From NCBI GenBank assembly GCA_030263375.1, contig SZOV01000025.1, positions 1-35,167 on the forward strand: a stretch of DNA of 35,167 bases, given 5' to 3'. Numbering within the stretch: position 1 is the first letter of the stretch; every line of letters starts with the position of its first letter. The position numbers and the translations under genes are program-made. The notes under the pieces are model-generated. The model was not told the origin of the DNA, did not search any database, and worked only from the letters and a program-made list of their open reading frames with translations. The stretch is from Deltaproteobacteria bacterium PRO3. Its GTDB lineage: Bacteria; UBA10199; DSSB01. This document shows positions 16,370 to 26,067 of the stretch, piece by piece.

Positions 16370-18274
16370 GTGAGCGTCTCCGAATTGTCCCAACCCTACG
16401 TCGCCCTGGTAGGCTCCCCCAATTCCGGGAAAACCAGCCTGTTCAACGCCTTGACCGGCGGCCGGCAGCGCGTCGGCAACTATCCGGGCGTCACCGTCGA
16501 GCGCAAGGAAGGCAGCATCGAGCGGCCCGGCGGCCATCGGCTCAAAATCCTCGACCTGCCCGGCACCTACACCCTCGACGCGAACACCCTCGATGAGGCC
16601 GTGACCCGCGGCGTCCTGCTGACGCGGAAGATCGAAGGCGCGCCCCCCGATCTCTTGGTGGCGGTGGCGGACGCCACCAATCTCGAGCGCAGCCTGAGCC
16701 TAGTTCTCGAATTGAAAGAGTTGGGCTTCCCCATGGTGCTGGTCCTCAACATGATGGACCTTGCCCGGAGCCGCGGCCTCGCCATCGACCTGGAGACGCT
16801 GTCGCGGGAGTTGGGCATGCCGGTTTTTCCCGTCGTCGCGGTCAAAAAGGAAGGCCTGGACCCGCTGTTGGAGGAAATGCTGCGTCGAGTGGGGAAAAAG
16901 CCGAGGCCTCTGACGCAGACCTTTCCGGAGCATACCTGGACTCTGCCGCGCCACAGTCCGGAGGAGGTGCGGGCGCGCTACCGCGAGATCGACCGCATCC
17001 TAAACCGCGCCAATGCCGGTCATTTAAAGCCGGCCCGCTGGACCGACCGGATCGATCGCGCCGTCCTGCACCCGCTCTGGGGATCGCTGCTGCTCGTCGC
17101 CATCCTGACCTTCGTCTTTCAGAGCATCTTTAATTGGGCGAGCTACCCCATGGACCTGATCGAGCGGGGCATCGGGCTGCTCTCCGAAGGATTGCGCGCC
17201 CTGCTTCCCCAAGGATGGCTGCAAAACCTGCTCATCGACGGCGTTCTGGCCGGGGTGGGATCGGTGGTCGTCTTCCTCCCGCAGATCCTGATGATCTTCT
17301 TTTTCATCCTGTTGCTCGAGGATTCCGGCTACATGGCCCGCGCCGCTTTCCTGATGGACCGCCAGATGGGACGGGTGGGACTGCACGGCCGCGCCTTCAT
17401 CCCCCTGCTCAGCTCCTTCGCCTGCGCGATCCCCGGCATCATGGCGGCGCGCACCATCGAAAATCCCCGGGACCGACTGACCACTATCTTGATTTCCCCG
17501 CTGATGGCCTGCTCGGCGCGACTGCCGGTCTACACCCTACTGATTTCGGCCTTCATTCCCAACAGCGTCGTCTGGGGGCCCTTTCGCCTGCAAGGGCTGG
17601 TGATGTTGGGACTCTACGCCCTGGGCCTGGTCACGGGCCTGATCGTAGCCTGGATCTTCAAGAAGGCCGTGTTTCGCGGGCCGACCCCGACCTTCCTGCT
17701 GGAATTGCCGACTTACAAATGGCCCAGCCTCCGCAATGTCCTAATCGGCATGTGGGAGCGGGCCCGGCTCTTCCTGCGCCGGGCCGGAACCGTCATTCTG
17801 GCCGTTTCGGTGGCGATTTGGTTCCTCTCCTCCTATCCCAAGCCGCCCGCCGACGCGGATTCTTCGCGGCCGGCCATCACCTATAGCCTGGCGGGCCGCA
17901 TCGGACACGTCATCGAGCCGGTTATCCGTCCCATCGGCTTCGACTGGTCGATCGGCATCGGCCTCTTGACGGGAATGGCCGCACGGGAAGTGATCGTCGG
18001 GACCCTCGCGACAGTCTATTCGGTGGAGGACGGCGGGGCGGCGGTGGGAGATGACGCCTTGGGCCAGATTCTGCAACGCCGCTGGAGCCTGGCGACGGGA
18101 TTGAGTCTCCTCGTCTATTTCGTCTTCGCCATGCAATGCTTTTCGACCCTGGCCGTGGTGCGCCGTGAGACCAATTCGTGGAAGTGGCCCGCGGTCCTAT
18201 TTCTTTACCTTACCGGCCTGGCTTATTTGGCCTCCTTCGTCACCTATCGGCTCACCCTTTACTTGAGCGCTTGA
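16370..18274 (+). CDS. feoB: Ferrous iron transporter FeoB
   Basis: 634 aa from a GTG start 3 nt after feoA. The N-terminal G domain has G1 GSPNSGKT (15-22), switch region NYPGVTVER, G3 DLPG (62-65) and G4 NMMD (127-130). The membrane half carries the Gate motifs, including LSSFACAIPGIMAART and LMACSARLPVYTLLI, and several long hydrophobic helices. It imports Fe(II) across the inner membrane. It is shorter than E. coli FeoB (773 aa) but complete; no FeoC is present. The 3' end overlaps the convergent apbE gene by 16 bp. Iron control through the upstream Fur is expected. Confidence 0.95.
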   Translation: MSVSELSQPYVALVGSPNSGKTSLFNALTGGRQRVGNYPGVTVERKEGSIERPGGHRLKILDLPGTYTLDANTLDEAVTRGVLLTRKIEGAPPDLLVAVADATNLERSLSLVLELKELGFPMVLVLNMMDLARSRGLAIDLETLSRELGMPVFPVVAVKKEGLDPLLEEMLRRVGKKPRPLTQTFPEHTWTLPRHSPEEVRARYREIDRILNRANAGHLKPARWTDRIDRAVLHPLWGSLLLVAILTFVFQSIFNWASYPMDLIERGIGLLSEGLRALLPQGWLQNLLIDGVLAGVGSVVVFLPQILMIFFFILLLEDSGYMARAAFLMDRQMGRVGLHGRAFIPLLSSFACAIPGIMAARTIENPRDRLTTILISPLMACSARLPVYTLLISAFIPNSVVWGPFRLQGLVMLGLYALGLVTGLIVAWIFKKAVFRGPTPTFLLELPTYKWPSLRNVLIGMWERARLFLRRAGTVILAVSVAIWFLSSYPKPPADADSSRPAITYSLAGRIGHVIEPVIRPIGFDWSIGIGLLTGMAAREVIVGTLATVYSVEDGGAAVGDDALGQILQRRWSLATGLSLLVYFVFAMQCFSTLAVVRRETNSWKWPAVLFLYLTGLAYLASFVTYRLTLYLSA

Positions 18275-19152
18275 ACCGCGCCCCCTTCGGCCGAATAGGC
18301 TCGAACGCTTCCATCCGGATCGGTCCAATACATTTTTACACCCGGAAATTTCGGCAAATAGTCGCGACTCTTCGCCTCGCCCAGGACGAAGAAGGCGGTG
18401 GCCAGCGCATCGGCCTCGGCGAGCCGCGGGGCCTCGACGCTCACGCTGCCGCGGCGGACGACGGGGCGCCGGGTGAAGGGGTCGAGGATGTGCGGCCCCT
18501 GCTCGTAGAGGCCGGAGGTGGCGAGCGCGCGGTCGCGGATTGCGCGCGCGGCGGTGATCCGGCCGGGCGCGCCCTCCGGCACCTGGATGGCGATCTTCCA
18601 AGGTCCGCCCAGGGCACGCAAGTCTCCTCCAGCGTCGATGATCGCGGCGGCGTAGCCTCGGCCTTGCAAGTAGTCCAACATGGCGTCGACGATCCAGCCC
18701 TTGCCGATGGCCCCCACGCCCAGCCGTGTCTCAGGGTGGGGGAGGGAGCCGCGGCCTTCCGCCAGGCGGATCTCGCCCTCTTGCCCGGCCCGGGAAGGGG
18801 AGGCGAACCGGATATCGAAAGCGCCGTCGGTTTGGCGGCTGAGGGCTAGCGAAAGCTCCAGCAAGGCGCGCGTGGTCTCGCTCAGCGGGCAGTCGCCGCG
18901 GCCGGCCTTGCGGTTGAGGCAGCTCAGCTCCGAAGCCGGCTGCCACTCGCTGATCTTGGCCTCGATCTCCCGGGCCAGTTGGAAGGCCGCCTCGCTTTCC
19001 GTCAACGCCCGGTCCTGTTCGGCGGCGGGGCAGCGCAGGCTCAAGTTGACGGGGACGTGCCCCATCAAGAGGCGGGAGCGGGTAAGGGTGATCTCGCGGG
19101 GGGCGCAACCCAGGCAGGCCGCCAGGGCCAGGAGCAAGGCGATTCGAGGCAT
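18259..19152 (-). CDS. apbE: FAD:protein FMN transferase ApbE, lipoprotein
   Basis: 297 aa. The N-terminal signal ends in a lipobox LAAC (L10-C13), so it is probably anchored in the envelope. Family motifs are present: DGAFDIRF, GVGAIGKGWIVDAMLDYL, AAIIDAGGDLRALGG and TSGLYEQGPHILDPFTRRPV. ApbE uses FAD to attach FMN covalently to a Thr of the FMN_bind domain. A matching substrate with an SGAT site is encoded nearby (21000-21560). The gene is divergent from the porin operon and convergent with feoB. A 19-bp palindrome containing TGAAA-N5-TTTCA lies 18 nt upstream of its ATG, suggesting iron (Fur) control. Confidence 0.92.
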   Translation of the reverse strand: MPRIALLLALAACLGCAPREITLTRSRLLMGHVPVNLSLRCPAAEQDRALTESEAAFQLAREIEAKISEWQPASELSCLNRKAGRGDCPLSETTRALLELSLALSRQTDGAFDIRFASPSRAGQEGEIRLAEGRGSLPHPETRLGVGAIGKGWIVDAMLDYLQGRGYAAAIIDAGGDLRALGGPWKIAIQVPEGAPGRITAARAIRDRALATSGLYEQGPHILDPFTRRPVVRRGSVSVEAPRLAEADALATAFFVLGEAKSRDYLPKFPGVKMYWTDPDGSVRAYSAEGGAVQALK

Positions 19153-19169
19153 GCCCCAGACCTAATGCC

Positions 19170-19188
19170 ATTGAAATAGAATTTCAAT
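19170..19188. promoter_or_regulatory. Putative Fur-family operator in front of apbE
   Basis: ATTGAAAT-AGA-ATTTCAAT is a perfect 8+8 inverted repeat of 19 bp and contains TGAAA-TAGAA-TTTCA (19172-19186). It lies 18-36 bp upstream of the apbE start on the minus strand. It shares its core with the sites before fur and the porin gene. Confidence 0.55.
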
Positions 19189-19257
19189 CAATCTTCGAAA
19201 GGCACCCTTTCCAACAAGTGCTAAGAGGAATTAGGCCATTTATTTGGAAAATTTCTC

Positions 19258-19286
19258 TTGACGCCTCGCGGCGTCGTCGATTATCC
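19258..19286 (+). promoter_or_regulatory. Possible sigma70 promoter of the porin operon
   Basis: TTGACG (19258-19263) is followed after 17 bp by TTATCC (19281-19286). The -35 is good and the -10 weak. The putative Fur operator at 19299-19317 would cover the transcription start region, a normal place for repression. Confidence 0.35.
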
Positions 19287-19298
19287 ACCCACCTCATT

Positions 19299-19317
19299 AA
19301 TGAAATCAATTTTCATT
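19299..19317. promoter_or_regulatory. Putative Fur box in front of the porin operon
   Basis: AATGAAA-TCAAT-TTTCATT is a perfect 7+7 inverted repeat of 19 bp. Compared by eye with the classical E. coli-type form AATGATAATCATTATCATT it agrees at 14 of 19 positions. It contains the TGAAA-N5-TTTCA core (19301-19315) shared with two other sites in this block. It lies 22 bp upstream of the porin ATG. Confidence 0.6.
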
Positions 19318-19338
19318 TTCAGAAATGGGAGATGACCG

Positions 19339-20826
19339 ATGAAAAAGTGGATCCTGGGAGCGGCGGCGCTCCTTTATTGCCTGGGGCAGGGCGCCCCGGC
19401 CTGGGCGGCCGAGCCCGAGCTTAAGTTCAACCCCGAGGAGACGGAGTCGAAGCCCACCGACAGCCGCTATGGGGACAAGCCGCTGGCGAAGTTCGGCAAC
19501 GACAGGACCTATTTCAAGCTGGGCGGCTACGGGTCGATTCGCTTCGAGGCCGATTCCGCCTCGGGCCCCAAGGACACCTTCACCTTCCGCCGCTTCGTCT
19601 TAACCACCGACGCCAAGATCGCCTCCCGATTCCGCATCTACTCCGAGCTGGAATTCGAGCGCTTTCGCAAGATCGAGCTCGAGAAGGAGTTCACACCCCG
19701 TAGCGATGGAGGGGTCGACGTCAAGCAGGAGATCGAAGGCACCAACAGCTCCGAAATCGCAATGGAGCAAGCCTGGTTCGAGTTGGAGTTCGCCAATTAC
19801 ATCCGCCTGCGCGGCGGCGGCGTCCTGGTACCGATCGGGCGCTTCAACATCAACCACGACGACAACGTTTGGAACCTGCCGAGGCGCTCGCTCGTCGACC
19901 GCGGCGTTCCCGTCTTGCCCACCACCTCGGCTTGGGACGAGCTGGGCTTCGGTCTGAACGGCGACATCGAGTTGGGCGAGAAATCCAAGCTCGACTATCA
20001 GATTTACGTCGTCAACGGCGTCACCCTGGACGCGCAGTTCGAGGAAAAGATCGAAACCCGGCCGGGCGACACTAATAAAGTCGAATTCGAGGCCGTACTC
20101 GACATCAATACCGGCACTTTCTCGCAGGACGTCAAAGACGCCAAGGCTGTTACTGGCCGCATCGCCTTCAGCCCGGTCCTGGGTCATGAGATCGGCCTCT
20201 CCGGCTACTGGGGGCGTTATACGCCCGGCTTTGTGATCGACCGCAAACTGACCGTCTTCGGCTTCGATTGGCTTTCTACTTTCGGAAACTTCGACATCGA
20301 GGCCCAGTATGTCCTGACCCACTTCGACGGCCTGCAGGACGTGATGGCCGATTTGGGCGGCATGGTCTTCAACTCCGAGGTCGAGGCCGAGATCGAAGAC
20401 AATCCTGGCATCGAGCTCGAAACCAAGTTCGAGCCGGGTGCCTTGGCCAGCACCAAGCACGGCTATTGGATCGAGCTGCGCTACCACTTCCGACCGCAAT
20501 GGCTGACCCAGTCCTGGTTCGGCCGCCATTTTTCCGACCCACAGCTGATCCCCATCGTGCGCTGGGAGCAGGCCTTCCTGCGCGGCTTGATCACCGACGC
20601 CACGGTTACGAACGGCGTGTTGACCACTTTCACCACGCAGAACAGACGCGTCGACCGCGTTACCGCGGGCTTGGCCTTCCGCCTGAATCCCCTCGCAGTT
20701 TTCCAGCTGGCCTACGAGTACACCCAGACCAACAAGGGGCAGTCCCTGGCCTCGGTAACGAATTACCTGCCGACGCCCGACGACAAGAACCACGCCTTCA
20801 TGTTTGGAGCGGCCTTCGGATTTTAA
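19339..20826 (+). CDS. Outer-membrane porin, OprO/OprP-like
   Basis: 495 aa with a clear signal peptide (MKKWILGAAALLYCL..., cleavage near AWAA-E). After cleavage comes YFKLGGYGSIRFEAD then DTFTFRRFVLTTDAKIASRF, the usual start of phosphate-selective porin O/P-type barrels. The chain is rich in alternating strands and ends in AFGF, a C-terminal Phe typical of outer-membrane barrels. The substrate cannot be read from sequence. Its Fur-like operator, the neighbouring feo/apbE genes and the downstream FMN_bind protein suggest iron or an iron complex rather than phosphate. An SD (GGGAGATG) lies just upstream of the ATG. A hairpin-rich gap follows before the next gene. Confidence 0.82.
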   Translation: MKKWILGAAALLYCLGQGAPAWAAEPELKFNPEETESKPTDSRYGDKPLAKFGNDRTYFKLGGYGSIRFEADSASGPKDTFTFRRFVLTTDAKIASRFRIYSELEFERFRKIELEKEFTPRSDGGVDVKQEIEGTNSSEIAMEQAWFELEFANYIRLRGGGVLVPIGRFNINHDDNVWNLPRRSLVDRGVPVLPTTSAWDELGFGLNGDIELGEKSKLDYQIYVVNGVTLDAQFEEKIETRPGDTNKVEFEAVLDINTGTFSQDVKDAKAVTGRIAFSPVLGHEIGLSGYWGRYTPGFVIDRKLTVFGFDWLSTFGNFDIEAQYVLTHFDGLQDVMADLGGMVFNSEVEAEIEDNPGIELETKFEPGALASTKHGYWIELRYHFRPQWLTQSWFGRHFSDPQLIPIVRWEQAFLRGLITDATVTNGVLTTFTTQNRRVDRVTAGLAFRLNPLAVFQLAYEYTQTNKGQSLASVTNYLPTPDDKNHAFMFGAAFGF

Positions 20827-20833
20827 GTTTTCT

Positions 20834-20862
20834 CCCCGGGCCGTTTCGATCCGGGATTTTTT
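20834..20862 (+). terminator. Weak intrinsic terminator after the porin gene
   Basis: CCCGG (20835-20839) and CCGGG (20851-20855) form a 5-bp stem with an 11-nt loop, followed by six T (20857-20862). The short stem predicts partial termination, so the downstream FMN_bind gene may be expressed at a lower level than the porin. Confidence 0.4.
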
Positions 20863-20868
20863 CCAGGA

Positions 20869-20913
20869 ACCCGCCGCAATGCCGGGCGAACGCTGCCGGG
20901 CCTTGCGGCGGGT
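20869..20913. repeat. Strong 11-bp inverted repeat between porin and FMN_bind genes
   Basis: ACCCGCCGCAA (20869-20879) pairs perfectly with TTGCGGCGGGT (20903-20913) across a 23-nt loop. It follows the T-run of the weak terminator and has only CTTATTT after it. It may stabilise the 3' end of the upstream porin mRNA or help attenuate read-through. Confidence 0.5.
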
Positions 20914-20999
20914 CTTATTTCGGGGATGTGGGCCCCGGCCTCGGCCCGACCCTCGGACCGTTTGACTTGTCGGGCTAATTGGGGCAAGCAAGGAGTCCC

Positions 21000-21560
21000 G
21001 TGTTCTTGATGAGAAAATTATTTTCAGCCATCCTCGCGCTGGCCGCGCTGCTCGGCGCAGAAGGGGTGGGCCTGGCCCAGACCACCGTCTATCTGAAGCC
21101 CGCCGAGGCCCTTAAACTGATTTTCAAAAACTCTCAGGAGGTCTTGAAGGAAGACCACCCCGTCACCGACGAGGTGCGCCGCAAGGCCGAGGCGGAGCTC
21201 AAATACGAGCTTCCCAAGGACCGTTACGCCTTCTACGTCGGCAAGACGGAGGGCCGCGTCGACGGTTACGCGGTGATCGACGAGCAGGTTGGCAAGGTCC
21301 AGCCGATCACCTTCGTCACCAAGATCAGCCCGGAAGGCCGGGTGGACGCCGTCGAGGTGATGGTGTATCGCGAGAGCCACGGCGGGGAGGTGGCCTCCCG
21401 GCGCTTCCTCAACCAGTTCAGGCAGAAGGACCTCAACAACGAGCTGCGCCTGCACGGCGACATCGTCAACATCTCGGGCGCGACGCTCTCCGCCCACGCC
21501 TTGGTCGTGGGCGTAAAGCGGGCCCTGGTCCTGTGGCAGATCTTCTATGGAAAGTCCTAG
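21000..21560 (+). CDS. Exported FMN-binding (FMN_bind) domain protein, predicted ApbE substrate
   Basis: 186 aa from GTG 21000, which has AAGGAG 4 nt upstream; ATG 21009 is an alternative in the same frame. The N-terminus is a signal peptide ending near GVGLA-Q. The C-terminal half is an FMN_bind domain as in RnfG/NqrC, ending in DIVNISGATLSAHAL, where the Thr of SGAT (T162) is the usual site of covalent FMN. ApbE, encoded 2 kb away under a similar operator, would load it in the periplasm. Such proteins carry electrons outside the cytoplasm. The gene overlaps the following membrane gene by 14 bp, so the two products probably work together. Confidence 0.85.
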   Translation: MFLMRKLFSAILALAALLGAEGVGLAQTTVYLKPAEALKLIFKNSQEVLKEDHPVTDEVRRKAEAELKYELPKDRYAFYVGKTEGRVDGYAVIDEQVGKVQPITFVTKISPEGRVDAVEVMVYRESHGGEVASRRFLNQFRQKDLNNELRLHGDIVNISGATLSAHALVVGVKRALVLWQIFYGKS

Positions 21561-22041
21561 GCTTCATCGACAGAACGGCGGTCTTAAGTGGGCGGTCACG
21601 GCCTACCTGCTCTTGACCTCCGTCGCCTTCGGCGTCGCCGGCCTGATGAGCCGCCAGCACTACGGTCTCAGCCACGAGCAGACCGTGGTCTACTACCTCG
21701 GCGACGAGGCGAGCGGCGGCATGCAGATGCCCAAGCTCTACCCCCAGCTTTTACAGACCGCCCACGTCCACAGCTTCACCATGCCGCTTGTCTTTCTTTC
21801 GGTTTGGCTGGGACTGCACTTCACGCCGCTGAAGGCGGGATGGAAGCGGGCTCTGGTTGCCGGCGGGACGCTTTCCATCCTGATTTATAATGCCGCGCCC
21901 TTCCTGCTGCGCTATTATTCCCCTCATGCGGCCTCGCTTTTCACCGTCGGCGGGTTGGGGCTGTTTGTCTTTTTCTTCGTGCCGGCGGGATTGATCCTCT
22001 ACGAGACTTGGATCGGATTCCAAACGAGTGCCACGCGTTGA
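21547..22041 (+). CDS. Four-helix membrane protein with conserved-looking His residues
   Basis: 164 aa; I do not recognise a named family. Four hydrophobic helices are visible at about 16-34, 72-91, 101-122 and 130-155. A roughly 37-residue periplasmic or cytoplasmic segment after helix 1 contains YGLSHEQTVVYYLG. His residues lie in or near the helices (H38, H43, H73, H75, H91, H127), with HVH at the start of helix 2. This could bind b-haem or metal and pass electrons from quinol to the flavinylated protein encoded directly upstream, with which it overlaps. That role is inferred from context. The 3' end overlaps tilS by 14 bp. Confidence 0.75.
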   Translation: MESPRLHRQNGGLKWAVTAYLLLTSVAFGVAGLMSRQHYGLSHEQTVVYYLGDEASGGMQMPKLYPQLLQTAHVHSFTMPLVFLSVWLGLHFTPLKAGWKRALVAGGTLSILIYNAAPFLLRYYSPHAASLFTVGGLGLFVFFFVPAGLILYETWIGFQTSATR

Positions 22042-23071
22042 CCTGCCAAAAAAGTTGATGAGCCGCTACCTCGCGCTGCCGAAGACACTGCGGGAGCTGC
22101 CGGTCTGGATTGCGGTCTCGGGCGGGCTGGATTCGACCGTGTTGGCCGCGGTCGCCCTGCGGCTGCGCCCCCGCCTGCCAGCCCTGCATTTCGCCCACGT
22201 CAATTACCGCCTTCGCGTCCCGGACTCCGATCGCGAAGAGGCCTTGCTTCGAGAATGGGCCAAGCGGGAAGGGGTCCCCATCCGGGTGCTGCGGCTGCGC
22301 GCCCGGGCGAAGCCCGCCAATCTCCAGGCCTGGGCCCGGGAGCGCCGCCTGGCCTTCTTCCGAAGCCTGCTCGCCGCCCAGCCGGGCAATCGCGGCCTGG
22401 TTTGGATGGCCCACCACCAGGGCGACCAGGCTGAAACGGTCCTGGCCCGCCTGCTGCGCGGCGCGGGTCTCAAGGGGCTGCGGGGCATGGACGAGCTGGA
22501 GGAGATCGGGGGGCTCTGGGTCTTCCGGCCCTTTCTCGAGGTGCCTCGGGAGGCCCTGGAGGTCTATGCCCGGGTCCATCGCCTCAGCTTTCACCACGAC
22601 CGCTCCAACGACGGGGACGATTACTTGCGCAACCGGATCCGGCATCGGATCCTGCCGCGGATGGCCGAGGAAAATCCGAGGATTCAAGAGGCGCTCGCCG
22701 CCTTCGGGGCACGCGCCGGGCAGGCCGCCGCGGCCTTGGAGGGCCTGGCCCAAGATTGGCTGCGACGGGCCGCCCGGGGAAGCGCGACCGGGCCCGCCGC
22801 CCTCGACGCCCGCGCCCTTAAGCGCTTGCCGCGGGCCCTGCGGGCGGCCATCCTGGAGGCCTGGCTGCGAAGCCGGACGGGCCGCGAGCAGGCCTTCGGC
22901 AAGATCCTCCCCCCCTTGCTCGCGGGCATGGAGGAGGCCGCCAAGGGATTCGAGTTGCCGCTCAAGGGCGGGTATTGGGTCCAGTTGAACCCGCAAAAAC
23001 TGGTCTTGAGGCGTCGTTCGACTCGGCTGAGGCCTGGGTCCGGGCGTCGGCGCGGCAGCGGGGCGGTTTAG
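22028..23071 (+). CDS. tilS: tRNA(Ile)-lysidine synthase TilS
   Basis: 347 aa from GTG 22028 (ATG 22058 is an in-frame alternative). The PP-loop ATPase motif SGGLDS (31-36) and HVNYRLR, then WMAHHQGDQAETVLARLLRG and DRSNDGDDYLRNRIRH, are TilS hallmarks. It converts the wobble C34 of tRNA-Ile(CAU) to lysidine so that it reads AUA. The protein is shorter than E. coli TilS (432 aa); the C-terminal domain appears reduced and ends in an Arg/Gly-rich tail. It overlaps the upstream membrane protein and precedes ftsH, a very common gene order. Confidence 0.92.
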   Translation: MPRVDLPKKLMSRYLALPKTLRELPVWIAVSGGLDSTVLAAVALRLRPRLPALHFAHVNYRLRVPDSDREEALLREWAKREGVPIRVLRLRARAKPANLQAWARERRLAFFRSLLAAQPGNRGLVWMAHHQGDQAETVLARLLRGAGLKGLRGMDELEEIGGLWVFRPFLEVPREALEVYARVHRLSFHHDRSNDGDDYLRNRIRHRILPRMAEENPRIQEALAAFGARAGQAAAALEGLAQDWLRRAARGSATGPAALDARALKRLPRALRAAILEAWLRSRTGREQAFGKILPPLLAGMEEAAKGFELPLKGGYWVQLNPQKLVLRRRSTRLRPGSGRRRGSGAV

Positions 23072-23174
23072 GCGAAAAAGCCTTCGAAATCCCAAATCTT
23101 TCCCGAAATCTGGGTTGCCACCCCGAAAATCCCTATGTTAGGGTTGTGAAGCTGCATGATTTAAGAGGTTCACG

Positions 23175-25106
<1,932 letters not shown>

Positions 25107-25108
25107 CC

Positions 25109-25951
25109 TTGGCCACGCCTTACTGGACATTGCGGTTCTCTACCCTTTCCTTGGAACATCCCAAGGTGATGGGTGTCCTCAACGTCACGCCCGATTCCTT
25201 TTCCGACGGCGGAAAATACCTCGATCCAAAGCGGGCCCTCGAGCGCGCTCGGGCCTTGATCGCGGAAGGCGCCGATCTGATCGACGTCGGCGGCGAATCC
25301 TCCCGGCCCGGCGCGACGCCGGTGCCGCCCGAGGAGGAGTGGCGACGGCTGGAGCCCGTGCTGAAGGCCCTGAACTCTGCGCCCGCGCCGCCGATTTCCG
25401 TGGACACCCGAAACGCCGAGACCGCGCGCCGCGCGCTGGAGGCCGGGGTCTCCGTCGTCAACGACGTCTCCTGTGCGCGGGATCCGGAATTGTTGAAGAC
25501 CGTCGCCGCGGCCGGCGCCGGTTACGTCCTCATGCATTCCCGCGGAGAGCCCGCCGGCATGGCCTCGCTGGCGGAGTACCGGGATGTCGTCGGCGAGGTC
25601 GCCGCCGAGCTGCGGCTCGGACTCGACCGCGCCCTGCAGGCCGGCATCGCCGCCGAGCGGGTCTGCGTCGATCCCGGATTCGGCTTCGCCAAGACCCCCG
25701 AGCAAAATTGGATCTTGTTGGAGGGTTTATCCCGGCTTACCGAGCTGGGCCGCCCCATCTTGGTGGGCCTCTCGCGCAAGCGGATGCTGCGGGAACGGGT
25801 CGGCGACGATCCGGCGGAGCTGTTGAAGGCGGGGCTCGAGGCGGCTGGGACCGCGATCGGACAAGGCGCCCGCCTCTTGCGGGTGCACGACGTCGCCGCC
25901 GCGCGTGACTTTTTACAAGCCTTGCAAAAATCCGAGTTTTCAATAGATTGA
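25109..25951 (+). CDS. folP: Dihydropteroate synthase
   Basis: 280 aa. MGVLNVTPDSFSDGGKYL is the pterin-site signature, followed by ALIAEGADLIDVGGESSRPGA, VDTRNAETARRALEAGVSVVNDVS and CVDPGFGFAKTPEQN. It joins p-aminobenzoate to the pterin pyrophosphate in folate synthesis. No ATG precedes the conserved VMG; the best start is the TTG at 25109, 2 nt after the ftsH stop and probably coupled to it. The ftsH-folP-glmM order is widely conserved. Confidence 0.93.
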   Translation: MATPYWTLRFSTLSLEHPKVMGVLNVTPDSFSDGGKYLDPKRALERARALIAEGADLIDVGGESSRPGATPVPPEEEWRRLEPVLKALNSAPAPPISVDTRNAETARRALEAGVSVVNDVSCARDPELLKTVAAAGAGYVLMHSRGEPAGMASLAEYRDVVGEVAAELRLGLDRALQAGIAAERVCVDPGFGFAKTPEQNWILLEGLSRLTELGRPILVGLSRKRMLRERVGDDPAELLKAGLEAAGTAIGQGARLLRVHDVAAARDFLQALQKSEFSID

Positions 25952-25965
25952 GGAGGAGACCCTCG

Positions 25966-25995
25966 TCCGCCCGGGTGTTTTGACAAGAGGGCGGA
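25966..25995. repeat. 7-bp inverted repeat in the folP-glmM gap
   Basis: TCCGCCC (25966-25972) pairs with GGGCGGA (25989-25995) across a 16-nt loop. A TTGACA sequence (25980-25985) lies in the loop but no -10 follows. A T-rich run occurs only 45 bp later (26041-26051). This may be a weak transcript-end structure. Confidence 0.3.
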
Positions 25996-26067
25996 AGGGG
26001 AGCTCGCCATACCTGGACTGAGGCATCCTTCGAGGCGGGATTTCTTTTTTTATTGGAGAAAATCGCG

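Noticed and set aside
23115-23138. Sigma32-like promoter before ftsH (TTGCCA...CCCTATGT)
   Set aside because: The -10 half is attractive but the spacer is only 10 bp, shorter than usual heat-shock promoters.
25980-26013. TTGACA promoter before glmM
   Set aside because: Perfect -35 hexamer but no acceptable -10 at 16-18 bp; it also lies in the loop of an inverted repeat.
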